A stretch of 64,000 bases of DNA from Synechocystis salina LEGE 00031 (GCF_015207985.1 NZ_JADEVV010000009.1:30121-94120), one strand, 5' to 3'. Shown: positions 25,017 to 34,594, numbered from the stretch's first letter. A program made the numbers and translations. Notes: generated by a model from the letters alone, not told the origin.

Positions 25017-27605
25017 ATGCCAGTGCCCGTCGAAACCTTGATTAATGCCGAGATCCATAAGCCCGCCCGGTATCTAGGCAACGAATTGGGGACAGTGCAT
25101 AAGGAATGGGACAGTGCCACGGTGCGCTGGGTGTTGACCTATCCTGAAGTTTACGAGCTGGGGGCTTCTAACCTGGGGCATATTTTGCTCTACAACATCA
25201 TCAATGCCCAACCCAGGCAATTGTGCGATCGCACCTATCTCCCTGCTGCCGACCTGGCAATAAAACTGAGGGAGACTAATACCCCTTTATTCGCTCTAGA
25301 ATCCCGCCGTTATCTGCCAGAATTTGACATTTTAGGGTTTAGCCTGAGCTATGAGTTGGGGGCCACCAATATCTTAGAAATGTTGCAATTGGCCCAAATT
25401 CCCCTCACTTGGCAAGAAAGAAAAGACGGGGATTATCCCTTGGTTTTTGCTGGGGGTCAGACTGCCACCTCCAATCCCGAACCCTACGCCGACTTTTTCG
25501 ATTTCCTGGCCCTGGGGGATGGGGAAGAATTATTGCCAGAAATTGGTTTGGTGTTCGAAGAAGGCAAACTGCAAGGACTAAGCAAGGAAGATTTATTGCT
25601 TGATTTAGCCCAAGTGCCGGGGGTTTATGTGCCCCGTTTTTATGACATGGCTGATGATGGTTCTGTGCATCCCCATCGGGAAGATGTGCCCAAACGCATT
25701 ATGCGCCGGGTGGCCACCCCCATTCCCGCCTACTCCATTGGTTTAGTGCCACTTATTGAAACGGTTCACGATCGCCTAACGGTGGAAATTCGTCGGGGTT
25801 GTACCAGGGGGTGTCGTTTTTGTCAGCCAGGGATGTTGACCCGTCCGGCCAGGGATGTGGAACCAGAAGCGGTGATTGATGCCATTGAAACCGGCATTCG
25901 GCAAACGGGCTATAACGAATTTTCTTTGCTTTCCCTCAGTTGTTCCGATTATTTGGCCTTGCCGGCGGTGGGATTGGAAATTAGAAATCGCCTCAAAAAT
26001 GAAAACATTGCCCTCACTTTACCCAGCCAGAGGGTAGACCGCTTTGATGAAAACATCGCCAATATTCTTGGTGGTACCAGACAGGGGAGTTTAACTTTTG
26101 CTCCGGAAGCAGGTACCCAAAGATTACGGGATGTTATTAATAAAGGCTTGACTAACGAAGAATTATTGCGGGGCATTAAAACGGCGGTGGAACAGGGTTG
26201 GGATAAGGTCAAACTTTATTTCATGATTGGCCTGCCGGGGGAAACCGATGTGGACGTGTTGGGCATTGTGGAAACGGTGCAATGGTTGCGCCAGGAATGT
26301 CGTTTACCCCAACGTCGAACTTTAAATTTCAATCTGACCATTTCCAATTTCACCCCTAAACCCCACACCCCTTTCCAATGGCACTCTGTTTCCACCAGTG
26401 AGTTTCGCCGCAAGCAGGATTTATTGCGACAGGCTTTTAAAGGGATGAGGGGAGTGAAAGTAAACTATACCGATGTCCGCATTTCCGCCATGGAAGATTT
26501 CGTCGGCCGGGGCGATCGCCGTTTGGGGCAAGTGGTGCGTCGGGCCTGGGAATTGGGGGCGGGCATGGATGCCTGGTGGGAAAGTTTGGACAAAGCCTAT
26601 GGGGCCTGGGCCCAGGCGATCGATGAAGCGGACTTAACCTGGAAATATCGCCTCGTAGAAGATGGGGAGTGGAATATTTTCCATGGTGATACCCCCGATG
26701 AAAACGTTTATGATGCCCCCCTACCCTGGGATCACCTTGATACGGGCATTGATAAAACCTGGCTCAAAAATGACCTATTCAAGGCCCTGGAAGCGGCCAC
26801 CGTCCCGGACTGTTCCTTTGATGGTTGTTCCCATTGCGGTGTTTGTGGAGTGGATTTTGGCCATAACATTATTGCCCCAGTGCCCCCCATTCCGGTTTTT
26901 GATGGGGACTTTAAACCCAACACTGACCGAGTACAGCGATTGAGGGTCTGGTTTGGTAAACAAAATTCCATGGCTTTAGTTAGTCACCTCGACTTAGTGC
27001 GACTGTTTGACCGGGCCATGCGTCGTACTGGTTTACCCATTGCCTTTACCGGGGGATTTCATCCAGGGCCCCGCATTTCCATTGCCAATGCCTTACCGTT
27101 AGGTTCCAGCAGTAGTGGGGAAATTGTCGATTTTGACCTCGCCGAAAGACTGGATCCCCATGAATTTCGCCAACGATTAGCCGCTGTTTTACCAGCAGAT
27201 TTACCCCTTTATCGGGTTTTGGAAGTGGATCTTAAGGCTCCAGGAGCAACCCAATCCTTAATCCAAGCTAGTTATCGGGTGCAACTAATAACTGAAGACC
27301 CGGTGACATTGACTCAATGGCAAGCCTGGACGGAAGAGATTCTAGTCCGAAAGGAAATCTTGTGGGAAAAAACTACCAAACGAGGCAAAAAAGTAAACCT
27401 TAATTTACGGGAACAGTTACTTGATTTGTCTCTGCTTGAAATGACACCAGAGGGCATCACTGTGGATTACACCGGAACCTGCCGTAATGATGGCACCCAG
27501 TTGCAACCCCGCAATTTAGCCTATTTGTTTGAGCAAGTGAGTGGAGTTAATATTCAACTAGGTCAGATTCATCGCCTGGGGTTAATTGTGGACAGTGACA
27601 AGTAA
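25017..27605 (+). CDS. Radical SAM protein with B12-binding-like N-terminus and DUF2344 domain (TIGR03960 type)
   Basis: This protein of about 862 residues matches the TIGR03960/TIGR03936 fusion architecture. An N-terminal cobalamin-binding-like domain (about 40-230) is followed by a radical-SAM core with the cluster motif RRGCTRGCRFCQPG (C262, C266, C269). A second Cys-rich patch (CSFDGCSHCGVCGVDFG) comes next, and then a C-terminal DUF2344 domain (VSHLDLVRLFDRAMRRTGLP through FHPGPRISIANALPLG). The reaction is not established to my knowledge. I use the ATG at 25017; a GTG three codons earlier is possible, and neither has a clear Shine-Dalgarno sequence. Confidence 0.9.
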   Translation: MPVPVETLINAEIHKPARYLGNELGTVHKEWDSATVRWVLTYPEVYELGASNLGHILLYNIINAQPRQLCDRTYLPAADLAIKLRETNTPLFALESRRYLPEFDILGFSLSYELGATNILEMLQLAQIPLTWQERKDGDYPLVFAGGQTATSNPEPYADFFDFLALGDGEELLPEIGLVFEEGKLQGLSKEDLLLDLAQVPGVYVPRFYDMADDGSVHPHREDVPKRIMRRVATPIPAYSIGLVPLIETVHDRLTVEIRRGCTRGCRFCQPGMLTRPARDVEPEAVIDAIETGIRQTGYNEFSLLSLSCSDYLALPAVGLEIRNRLKNENIALTLPSQRVDRFDENIANILGGTRQGSLTFAPEAGTQRLRDVINKGLTNEELLRGIKTAVEQGWDKVKLYFMIGLPGETDVDVLGIVETVQWLRQECRLPQRRTLNFNLTISNFTPKPHTPFQWHSVSTSEFRRKQDLLRQAFKGMRGVKVNYTDVRISAMEDFVGRGDRRLGQVVRRAWELGAGMDAWWESLDKAYGAWAQAIDEADLTWKYRLVEDGEWNIFHGDTPDENVYDAPLPWDHLDTGIDKTWLKNDLFKALEAATVPDCSFDGCSHCGVCGVDFGHNIIAPVPPIPVFDGDFKPNTDRVQRLRVWFGKQNSMALVSHLDLVRLFDRAMRRTGLPIAFTGGFHPGPRISIANALPLGSSSSGEIVDFDLAERLDPHEFRQRLAAVLPADLPLYRVLEVDLKAPGATQSLIQASYRVQLITEDPVTLTQWQAWTEEILVRKEILWEKTTKRGKKVNLNLREQLLDLSLLEMTPEGITVDYTGTCRNDGTQLQPRNLAYLFEQVSGVNIQLGQIHRLGLIVDSDK

Positions 27606-28089
27606 TTTACTATTAATTTTTCGAGGAGCATTTTAACCTTATAAATTTATTTGTTCTAAAACATATAGCCGATAAGGTAGTGGATTATTTTTGGACTCAC
27701 TAAAAATAGAAATATATTTATTGATGATATTTTCTATGCCGTCTTTTAATGACTTTAATTTTTCTGGGATTAAATATTTACACAAAGTTTTTTTTGCTCT
27801 TTAGATATTCAGTTTATTATTTTCTTTGCTTAATTCCTCAATTTTATATACAAGCAGTATCAGAAAATAACAAATAAATAAATTTTCTTTGTTGACAAAA
27901 AAATACTCAGAAAAATCTTTATGAATTGAATGAACTTCTCCGCTGCAAGCAACGGGGTATCACTGCGCTTCACTTCACACACTTCGTGGTTCAGTTACGC
28001 TTTACAATGCCATTCGGACATCGTTTTCATTTGTAGTTGCAGCAAGCTGCGGGGTATGTATCCCAAAAATTAAGATCAATTCTATTGGA
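27606..28089. other. AT-rich intergenic region
   Basis: This 484-bp region contains no credible gene. The first 300 bp are very AT-rich with no structure I can name. From about 27940 the sequence turns GC-balanced and holds two hairpins with a shared flank, described separately. It lies inside a stretch of roughly 4.4 kb without HIP1 sites. Confidence 0.6.
27940..28057. repeat. Hairpin-bounded repeat segment, possible PATE-like mobile element relic
   Basis: Two hairpins stand 97 bp apart: CCGCTGC-AA-GCAACGG at 27940-27955 (one mispair) and GCAGC-AA-GCTGC at 28039-28050. Both lie in a 16-bp direct repeat, GCAAGC(AA/TG)CGGGGTAT at 27945-27960 and 28042-28057, matching at 14 of 16 positions. 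Hairpin-ended short segments are typical of non-autonomous relatives of IS200/IS605. No transposase is present, so the assignment is tentative. Confidence 0.5.
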
Positions 28090-29010
28090 CTAATTAATTT
28101 TGATTAATAGGGTAAAGAAAAATTGTTGGCTATTGTAGTCTGCAAAGGATGGAATATAAACTATCCGTAAATTTATTGGACTATCAAAGTCGGTTTGCAC
28201 AAACGGCAACATAAACGGAAGTACCGGACTTCCCGATAGCTCCTGGAGTTGTGTGGTATAAAGCAACCCCATGGCAGAGCCAATTTGAATCGGACTAGCA
28301 AAAATATTTCTTCTTAAACTAAGACCCGCATATGCCGACGGATAGCCGAAATCTGAATCTCTAAAAACATTAAACTCTACACTAACTACGGAATTTTCAA
28401 CAAAAATATTTAAGAATCCGTAGCTAGGATTAATAATTTCAAAATCGTAGGCGGCCCCAATACCAAAGGGGAAGTTATTGACATCCGGTTCTGTATAATC
28501 TACGTGCCAAGAAATAGGGGAAAGGGTCAAATATTTATCGGTTAAATGCCAAACGTTGACAGGGGAAGAAGTGTCGATGTTGGGAGAGTTAACATTCTCC
28601 TCTCCTTTTAGAAACGGTATTTGTTGGTAAGTTGGCGACGATAAGTCTAGATTTGCCCTAGGGCTAGGAACAACAACAGAGGGACCAATGGTGCTTTCAT
28701 TGACTAAAATAAATTTGGTCAAAGATTCTAGGCTTGGACTTTTTATCTCGACCTTTTCAAAACTGGTTTCCAGCTCCACAATACTTTCAGTGTATTGTAA
28801 ATTATCGATGTCGGTTAAATTTTTTCTGCTACTTTGTAAATGCTCCACAGTTGAATCAATAGATAGATTATCAATCTTTTTGACTGAAGAATTGACAAAA
28901 AATACATCAGCTAGGATTTTATCTTGACCGTAAGCTAAATCAGGCTGCAATAGCAGAAAAATTAAACTAAAAAACGTATGTTTTATCACTACTTTCTTCC
29001 CATTAATCAA
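28090..29010 (-). CDS. Secreted protein, predicted small outer-membrane beta-barrel
   Basis: This 306-residue protein has an N-terminal signal peptide (KHTFFSLIFLLLQPDLAYGQ, cleavage probably after AYG). Then comes a Ser/Asn-rich, probably disordered segment to about residue 150. The C-terminal 140 residues alternate polar and hydrophobic residues as in membrane beta-strands and end in a strand (FFFTLLIKIN). The segment LPFVQTDFDSPINLRIVYIP resembles, by eye, the end of PagP-type barrels (lipid A palmitoyltransferase). That link is weak and function is unknown. The gene is AT-rich and in a HIP1-free stretch, suggesting recent arrival. Confidence 0.72.
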   Translation of the reverse strand: MINGKKVVIKHTFFSLIFLLLQPDLAYGQDKILADVFFVNSSVKKIDNLSIDSTVEHLQSSRKNLTDIDNLQYTESIVELETSFEKVEIKSPSLESLTKFILVNESTIGPSVVVPSPRANLDLSSPTYQQIPFLKGEENVNSPNIDTSSPVNVWHLTDKYLTLSPISWHVDYTEPDVNNFPFGIGAAYDFEIINPSYGFLNIFVENSVVSVEFNVFRDSDFGYPSAYAGLSLRRNIFASPIQIGSAMGLLYTTQLQELSGSPVLPFMLPFVQTDFDSPINLRIVYIPSFADYNSQQFFFTLLIKIN

Positions 29011-29292
29011 AAATATTATTTCTCTGTGGGTTTAATTTAATTGAAGGCACCCCCATGCACCGTTAAAGATGTGAAGGTCCGGGGATCAAGATGCAAACTA
29101 TTTAATTTTGTTGCTGGTGACTAGTTGGTAACCTGTTTTTGGTCAGCGCCAAATACCCTATAGCAATCCTCGATGAAATCTGAAAACTCAATGCTTACTT
29201 GACAGATGACTGACCTCCATATTTTTTCAAAGATCACCCAGAATTGCCAGAATCACGGGCAATTAAGTTAGTTACTGTTCATTTGTTAAATA

Positions 29293-29979
29293 CTAGACTA
29301 GACGACCAATATCTTCGTTGGAACCGAGGAGGACTAGAATCATCCCCCGTTGCAATCGTTCCTGGGGAGGGGGGTTGATTTTAAATTTTTCTTCATAGCC
29401 CACTGCCAAAACGCTGACCCCATGGTTTTTCCGCAGTTGCAGTTCGGCCAAAGTTTTATCACAAAATTCTTCAGGAACTAGAATTTCGACAATGCTGTTG
29501 TTGGGATCTAATTTGAAGCGGTCAACGATCGCCGGAGTGGTCAAAGTATAGGCTAAGTCCTGGCCGGCCTTATGCTCTGGAAAGATAATTAAATCTACGC
29601 CTAGGCGCTTAAGAATTTTTTCGTGGGTCTCGGAAGAAACCTTAGCTACGACAGATTTTACGCCCCCTTCCTTGAGATTAAGACAGGTAATGATGCTTTC
29701 TTTGAGGTAATTACCGATCGCCACAATCACCGTTTCAATTTCAAAAATGCCGGCCTCCCGCAGGGCTGTGTCATCGGTGGAATCGAGACTAATGGCGTTG
29801 CCCACCACCCGATCAGCCAACACTTCCGCCACCAATTTGGGGTCCTGGTCAATGCCCAACACCTCATAGCCATTGACGTGGAGGGTTTCACACACGGCCC
29901 GACCAAACCGACCCAGGCCGATCACCGCAAATTGCCGTTTTTCCTGGCGAATTAAACTGAGAAAATGACTAGTTTTCAT
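29293..29979 (-). CDS. ktrA: KtrA-type K+ uptake regulatory subunit (RCK/TrkA-N)
   Basis: This 228-residue cytoplasmic protein has an N-terminal Rossmann RCK domain (AVIGLGRFGRAVCETL, with acidic GIDQDP at the end of strand 2, indicating NAD(H)/ATP binding). A TrkA-C domain follows (SIVEILVPEEFCDKTLAELQLRK). It would form the gating ring of a Ktr potassium transporter with the membrane subunit KtrB, which is not in this window. The length matches cyanobacterial KtrA. It lies 25 bp from argF on the same strand. Confidence 0.88.
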   Translation of the reverse strand: MKTSHFLSLIRQEKRQFAVIGLGRFGRAVCETLHVNGYEVLGIDQDPKLVAEVLADRVVGNAISLDSTDDTALREAGIFEIETVIVAIGNYLKESIITCLNLKEGGVKSVVAKVSSETHEKILKRLGVDLIIFPEHKAGQDLAYTLTTPAIVDRFKLDPNNSIVEILVPEEFCDKTLAELQLRKNHGVSVLAVGYEEKFKINPPPQERLQRGMILVLLGSNEDIGRLV

Positions 29980-30004
29980 TAATTTTGTTCTAAATTGAGC
30001 GGCA

Positions 30005-30931
30005 TTATACCAAACCCAACAGGGCCACCATGAGGGCTTTTTGGGCGTGCATCCGGTTTTCTGCTTGGTCCCACAGTCGAGATTGGGGTCCTTCCATCAC
30101 AGCATCAGTAATTTCTTCCCCCCGGTGGGCCGGCAAACAGTGGAGCACAATGGCTTCGGGATCAGCCAGGGCAAGGAGTTCCTGGTTAATTTGGTAGGGC
30201 TGGAAAATGGGAATGCGGCTGTCGGCCAAATCTTCCTGACCCATGCTGGCCCAGACGTCGGTGTAGAGAATATGACTTCCCTGGGCGGCGGCTTTGGGAT
30301 CGTCGGTTAGTTCCACTTTGCCTCCTGGGGCGGCAATTTGTTGGGCTTGTTGGATAATTTCCGCCAAGGGTTCATAGTTTTTGGGGGTAGCTACCCGCAC
30401 TGTCATTCCCATCATCACCCCCCCCAGAATCAGGGAATGGGCTACATTGTTGCCATCCCCCAGGTAGGTCACTGTTAGGCCAGCCAACTTACCAAAGCAT
30501 TCTTTGATAGTTTGCAGATCGGCCAAAATTTGACAGGGATGTTCTAGATCACTCAAAGCATTGATGATGGGCATTTTGGCATGGTCGGCAAAGGTTTGTA
30601 GATCTGTTTGTTTGAAGGTCCGCACCGCCAGGATATCAATGTAGCGGTCTAATACCCTTGCCGTATCCTGAATCGGTTCCCCTCGGCCCACTTGGGTCAC
30701 GCTGGGGTTTAAATCCAATACTTGCCCTCCCAGTTGGTACATAGCAGCCGTGAAGGAAACCCTGGTGCGGGTGGAGGCTTTGTAGAACAGTAAACCAAGG
30801 ATTTTCTGACAGTGGGGCTTGAGCACACCGGACTTAAGATCCGCCGCCAACTGCAAGAGTGATTTCATTTCCTCGATGGTCAAATCGGCGATCGCCAATA
30901 GATCTCTGCCTGCCAACGCCTTAATGCCCAT
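30005..30931 (-). CDS. argF: Ornithine carbamoyltransferase
   Basis: This 308-residue enzyme of arginine biosynthesis condenses ornithine and carbamoyl phosphate to citrulline in the cytoplasm. The carbamoyl-phosphate motif STRTR is at residues 53-57, HPCQILADL follows in the first domain, and the ornithine loop with catalytic Cys is HCLPAHRG. Its length is normal for the family. Confidence 0.96.
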   Translation of the reverse strand: MGIKALAGRDLLAIADLTIEEMKSLLQLAADLKSGVLKPHCQKILGLLFYKASTRTRVSFTAAMYQLGGQVLDLNPSVTQVGRGEPIQDTARVLDRYIDILAVRTFKQTDLQTFADHAKMPIINALSDLEHPCQILADLQTIKECFGKLAGLTVTYLGDGNNVAHSLILGGVMMGMTVRVATPKNYEPLAEIIQQAQQIAAPGGKVELTDDPKAAAQGSHILYTDVWASMGQEDLADSRIPIFQPYQINQELLALADPEAIVLHCLPAHRGEEITDAVMEGPQSRLWDQAENRMHAQKALMVALLGLV

Positions 30932-31052
30932 AGCCCTGATCCCTGGTTCCCCAATGTGGTGGTCAAATTAACATCGAAATGATCGACTTAATTAAGCATT
31001 ATTTTGCCATACTCCGCTGTTGACCCTTGGTAGATCGCCATGATGTCAGGGA

Positions 31053-31583
31053 TTAGTGATTTTGCTTTTCCAGATAGGCCCGATAGCCCAGTTGCTCCAG
31101 TTGGGTTTGCTTATCTAAGACCATGGTTTCTAAACTTTGACGATATTCTTGTACTTTTTCCAACAACACGGGATTATGGCTGGCGAGAATTTGCACCGCT
31201 AACAGCCCGGCATTTTGGGCATTGCCGATCGCCACGGTGGCCACGGGAATCCCCCCCGGCATTTGCACAATGGAATAGAGGGAATCCACTCCCTGTAGGG
31301 TTTTAGTCTGCACTGGCACACCTACCACTGGCAAAGGCGTGAGGGCCGCCACCATACCCGGTAGATGGGCTGCTCCCCCCGCCCCGGCAATAATTACTTT
31401 CAAGCCCCGTTGATGGGCAGTTTTGGCATACTCCACCATTTTTTCTGGGGTACGATGGGCAGAAACAATGGCCACTTCCGTGGGTATGGCAAATTGTTCA
31501 CAAATGGCGATCGCCGCTGCCATGGTGGGGAGATCGGAATCGCTTCCCATGATGATACCGACCAGGGGAGAGGGGGAAGTCAT
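31053..31583 (-). CDS. purE: N5-carboxyaminoimidazole ribonucleotide mutase
   Basis: This 176-residue class I PurE catalyses the conversion of N5-CAIR to CAIR in purine synthesis. The nucleotide-binding motif GSDSDLPTM and the catalytic SAHRTPEKM are intact, as is the glycine-rich loop [14 protein letters not shown]. It is monofunctional, without a fused PurK. It is divergent from ssb, with 100 bp between them. Confidence 0.95.
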   Translation of the reverse strand: MTSPSPLVGIIMGSDSDLPTMAAAIAICEQFAIPTEVAIVSAHRTPEKMVEYAKTAHQRGLKVIIAGAGGAAHLPGMVAALTPLPVVGVPVQTKTLQGVDSLYSIVQMPGGIPVATVAIGNAQNAGLLAVQILASHNPVLLEKVQEYRQSLETMVLDKQTQLEQLGYRAYLEKQNH

Positions 31584-31683
31584 AAATTAAATTGAGATGA
31601 CGAAGATGGAGGTTTGACTTTAAACTGAGGCTAACCGCTAATAGCGTATCGGAAAATCTTCAAGATCCCAAGGAAAGATTTTT

Positions 31684-32049
31684 ATGTCAGTGAACAGCAT
31701 CCATCTGGTGGGAAGGGCCGGCCGTGACCCTGAAGTTAAATATTTTGAGTCCGGTAATGTAGTCTGCAACTTCACCCTGGCGGTAAATCGACGCACAAGC
31801 AAAAAGGATGAACCCCCCGATTGGTTTGACCTCGAAATTTGGGGTAAAACTGCTGAAATAGCCGGTAACTACGTCAAAAAGGGCAGTTTGATTGGTATCC
31901 AAGGATCATTAAAATTTGACCATTGGGAAGATCGGAACTCCGGTACCCCCCGTTCCAAACCGGTAATCCGGGTCAATAATTTGGATTTACTAGGCTCCAA
32001 GCGGGACAACGCTGAAGCCACCATGAATAATTACCCCGACGAGTTCTAG
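31684..32049 (+). CDS. ssb: Single-stranded DNA-binding protein
   Basis: This 121-residue protein has one OB fold (SVNSIHLVGRAGRDPEVKYFE, then FTLAVNRRTSKKDEPPDWFDLEIWGKTAEIAGNYVKKGSLIGI). The C-terminal tail is very short but still ends in an acidic-hydrophobic tip (YPDEF), the site where SSB recruits partner proteins. This short-tail form is usual for cyanobacteria. It should act as a tetramer on single-stranded DNA in replication and repair. Confidence 0.94.
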   Translation: MSVNSIHLVGRAGRDPEVKYFESGNVVCNFTLAVNRRTSKKDEPPDWFDLEIWGKTAEIAGNYVKKGSLIGIQGSLKFDHWEDRNSGTPRSKPVIRVNNLDLLGSKRDNAEATMNNYPDEF

Positions 32050-32136
32050 TCATCGGACCCATTAACCCCATTGGTAAACTGCGGCGATCGCCATTGCCAG
32101 ACGAGCTTTTGCATCCCTTACCCATGCCAGAAACCC

Positions 32137-32370
32137 ATGGAAGTCTTTGACCCCACTCCTCCCCCTTGGGTTGAGGATACTGTTCATGCCAGGGGTTTTT
32201 GTTGTCCCCAATGTCAGGCTGGCCCCCGCCAGGCCCTCAGGGCATGGATCAATCGGCGATCGCCAGTGTTGGGGGATGATCGACGGCGCAAATGGCAGGA
32301 ATTTTACCAGTGTGAATGTGGTCAGGGTTGGTGGGCCTGGAGCAGTGACCGTCCCCCTTCCCCCCAATAG
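32137..32370 (+). CDS. Small zinc-ribbon-like protein, unknown function
   Basis: This 77-residue reading frame starts MEVFDPTPPPWVEDT at an ATG at 32137. It carries two cysteine pairs, CCPQC and CECG, separated by about 32 residues, the layout of a zinc ribbon. The tail is Trp-rich (GQGWWAWSS). It fills the gap between ssb and the prenyltransferase gene on the same strand, ending 16 bp before the latter's start. I do not recognise a family name. Coding potential is supported by the cysteine pattern and tight spacing. Confidence 0.65.
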   Translation: MEVFDPTPPPWVEDTVHARGFCCPQCQAGPRQALRAWINRRSPVLGDDRRRKWQEFYQCECGQGWWAWSSDRPPSPQ

Positions 32371-32386
32371 TCCTTTAATCTTTTCT

Positions 32387-33265
32387 ATGGTTGCCCAAAC
32401 CCCATCTTCCCAGCCCCTTTGGTTAACAATCATTTACCTGTTGCGCTGGCACAAACCCGCTGGCCGACTGATTTTAATGATTCCAGCCCTGTGGGCAGTG
32501 TGTTTAGCGGCCCAAGGTCTGCCGCCCCTACCTTTGTTGGGTGTCATCGCCTTGGGAACCCTGGCCACCAGTGGTTTAGGCTGTGTGGTCAATGACCTGT
32601 GGGACCGGGACATTGACCCCCAGGTGGAACGCACCAAGCAACGCCCGTTAGCGGCCCGCACCCTCTCCGTACAGGTGGGCATTGGGGTGGGATTAGTGGC
32701 CTTGCTGTGTGCGGCAGGACTAGCTTTTTACCTCACTCCCCTCAGTTTTTGGCTCTGTGTGGCGGCGGTGCCGGTCATTCTTGCTTACCCGGGTGCGAAA
32801 AGAGTTTTCCCGGTGCCCCAGTTAGTGCTGTCCATCGCTTGGGGCTTTGCTGTACTGATTAGTTGGAGTGCGGTCACAGGGGATTTGACCAATGCCACCT
32901 GGGTACTCTGGGGGGCCACCGTGTTTTGGACCCTCGGTTTTGACACCGTTTACGCCATGGCAGATCGGGAAGATGATCGCCGCATTGGCGTTAATTCCAG
33001 TGCCCTCTTTTTTGGTCAGTACGTCGGAGAAGCGGTGGGGATATTTTTTGCCCTCACCATTGGCTGTCTATTTTATTTGGGCATGATTCTAATGCTCAAT
33101 CCCCTCTATTGGCTCAGTTTGGCGATCGCCATTGTGGGTTGGGTAATCCAATACATCCAACTCAGTGCCCCCACGCCGGAACCAAAACTATACGGTCAAA
33201 TTTTTGGACAAAACGTCATCATTGGCTTTGTGTTACTAGCTGGAATGTTATTGGGCTGGCTTTGA
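32387..33265 (+). CDS. UbiA-family prenyltransferase (4-hydroxybenzoate polyprenyltransferase type)
   Basis: This 292-residue membrane protein has about nine hydrophobic segments. The first Asp-rich motif is NDLWDRDIDPQVERTKQRPL and the second is DREDDRRIGVNSSA. These coordinate Mg2+ and the prenyl diphosphate. It corresponds to Slr0926 as I remember it, proposed to prenylate 4-hydroxybenzoate for plastoquinone. I start it at the ATG at 32387; the longer frame to 32147 overlaps the zinc-ribbon gene. Confidence 0.9.
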   Translation: MVAQTPSSQPLWLTIIYLLRWHKPAGRLILMIPALWAVCLAAQGLPPLPLLGVIALGTLATSGLGCVVNDLWDRDIDPQVERTKQRPLAARTLSVQVGIGVGLVALLCAAGLAFYLTPLSFWLCVAAVPVILAYPGAKRVFPVPQLVLSIAWGFAVLISWSAVTGDLTNATWVLWGATVFWTLGFDTVYAMADREDDRRIGVNSSALFFGQYVGEAVGIFFALTIGCLFYLGMILMLNPLYWLSLAIAIVGWVIQYIQLSAPTPEPKLYGQIFGQNVIIGFVLLAGMLLGWL

Positions 33266-33454
33266 CCTGTAACTATGCGCCAATCCCTTTCCCACTGGCA
33301 GATTCCTCAAATTTGCTTTACAATGGGAAACATTAAGAAAAATTAAGATTTCCCGGTTCTTTCTCATTTTTGCTCCCAACGACGGGCAAAACCATGGGTC
33401 GGAGATCGGGAGAGAAAATTTTCCTTCGTAATTATTATTTGGAGATTTTGCGCC

Positions 33455-34513
33455 ATGACCATTGCAGTCGGACGCGCCCCAGTCGAAAGAGGATGGTTTG
33501 ATGTCCTCGACGATTGGCTAAAGCGTGATCGTTTCGTATTTATTGGTTGGTCTGGTTTACTGCTCTTCCCCTGTGCCTTCATGGCCCTGGGGGGATGGCT
33601 AACCGGCACCACCTTCGTTACTTCCTGGTACACTCACGGTCTAGCCAGTTCCTATCTAGAAGGAGCTAACTTCCTGACCGTGGCGGTATCTTCCCCCGCC
33701 GATGCCTTCGGCCATTCCCTCCTGTTCCTCTGGGGGCCTGAAGCCCAAGGTAACCTGACCCGCTGGTTCCAAATTGGTGGTTTGTGGCCCTTCGTTGCCC
33801 TCCACGGTGCCTTCGGTCTGATTGGCTTTATGCTGCGTCAGTTCGAAATTTCCCGTCTGGTGGGTATTCGTCCCTACAACGCCATCGCCTTTTCTGGTCC
33901 CATTGCGGTGTTTGTCAGCGTCTTTTTGATGTACCCCCTGGGACAATCCAGTTGGTTCTTCGCCCCCAGCTTTGGGGTAGCGGGAATCTTCCGGTTCATT
34001 TTGTTCCTGCAAGGGTTCCACAACTGGACCTTGAACCCCTTCCACATGATGGGAGTAGCAGGAATTTTGGGCGGCGCTCTATTGTGTGCCATTCACGGTG
34101 CCACGGTGGAAAACACCCTGTTTGAAGATGGGGAAGATTCCAACACTTTCCGGGCATTTGAACCCACCCAAGCAGAAGAAACCTATTCTATGGTGACCGC
34201 TAACCGTTTCTGGTCTCAGATTTTCGGTATTGCGTTCTCCAACAAACGGTGGTTGCACTTCTTCATGTTGTTTGTGCCGGTAACTGGTCTGTGGATGAGT
34301 TCCGTGGGTATCGTTGGTTTAGCCTTGAACCTACGGGCCTATGACTTCGTCTCCCAGGAACTACGGGCAGCGGAAGACCCGGAATTTGAAACGTTTTATA
34401 CAAAAAACATTTTGTTGAACGAAGGGATGCGCGCCTGGATGGCTCCCCAAGATCAACCCCATGAAAACTTTATCTTCCCTGAGGAAGTACTACCCCGGGG
34501 TAATGCTCTCTAA
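33455..34513 (+). CDS. psbD: Photosystem II reaction-centre protein D2
   Basis: This 352-residue D2 subunit of the PSII core is a thylakoid membrane protein with five transmembrane helices. Key residues are at canonical positions: Tyr160 (TyrD), His189 (TyrD partner), His197 (P680 chlorophyll ligand) and His214 (non-haem iron). No psbC follows. Psb genes in cyanobacteria include one psbD overlapping psbC and one solitary copy, so this is the solitary psbD2-type gene, known to be raised in high light. The 190-bp upstream region ends with GGAG before the start, and a clear terminator follows. Confidence 0.97.
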
Positions 34514-34594
34514 GGTTTTGTAAAACAGTCGTCACTCGAAAAATGGCTAAAAAACAAAACTAATTGAGCAAAACATCAGCAATTAGCTAAAGTT

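Noticed and set aside
27940..28057. Possible CRISPR repeats because of two similar 16-bp units with hairpins
   Set aside because: Only two units exist, they are imperfect, 97 bp apart, and no cas genes are nearby.
33656..34045. 129-codon frame antisense to psbD
   Set aside because: It is a mirror frame of a strongly coding, biased gene; the product is low-complexity and has no start signal.
33455..34513. psbD as the first gene of a psbDC operon
   Set aside because: No psbC overlaps or follows; a terminator and a ParA-like gene come next.
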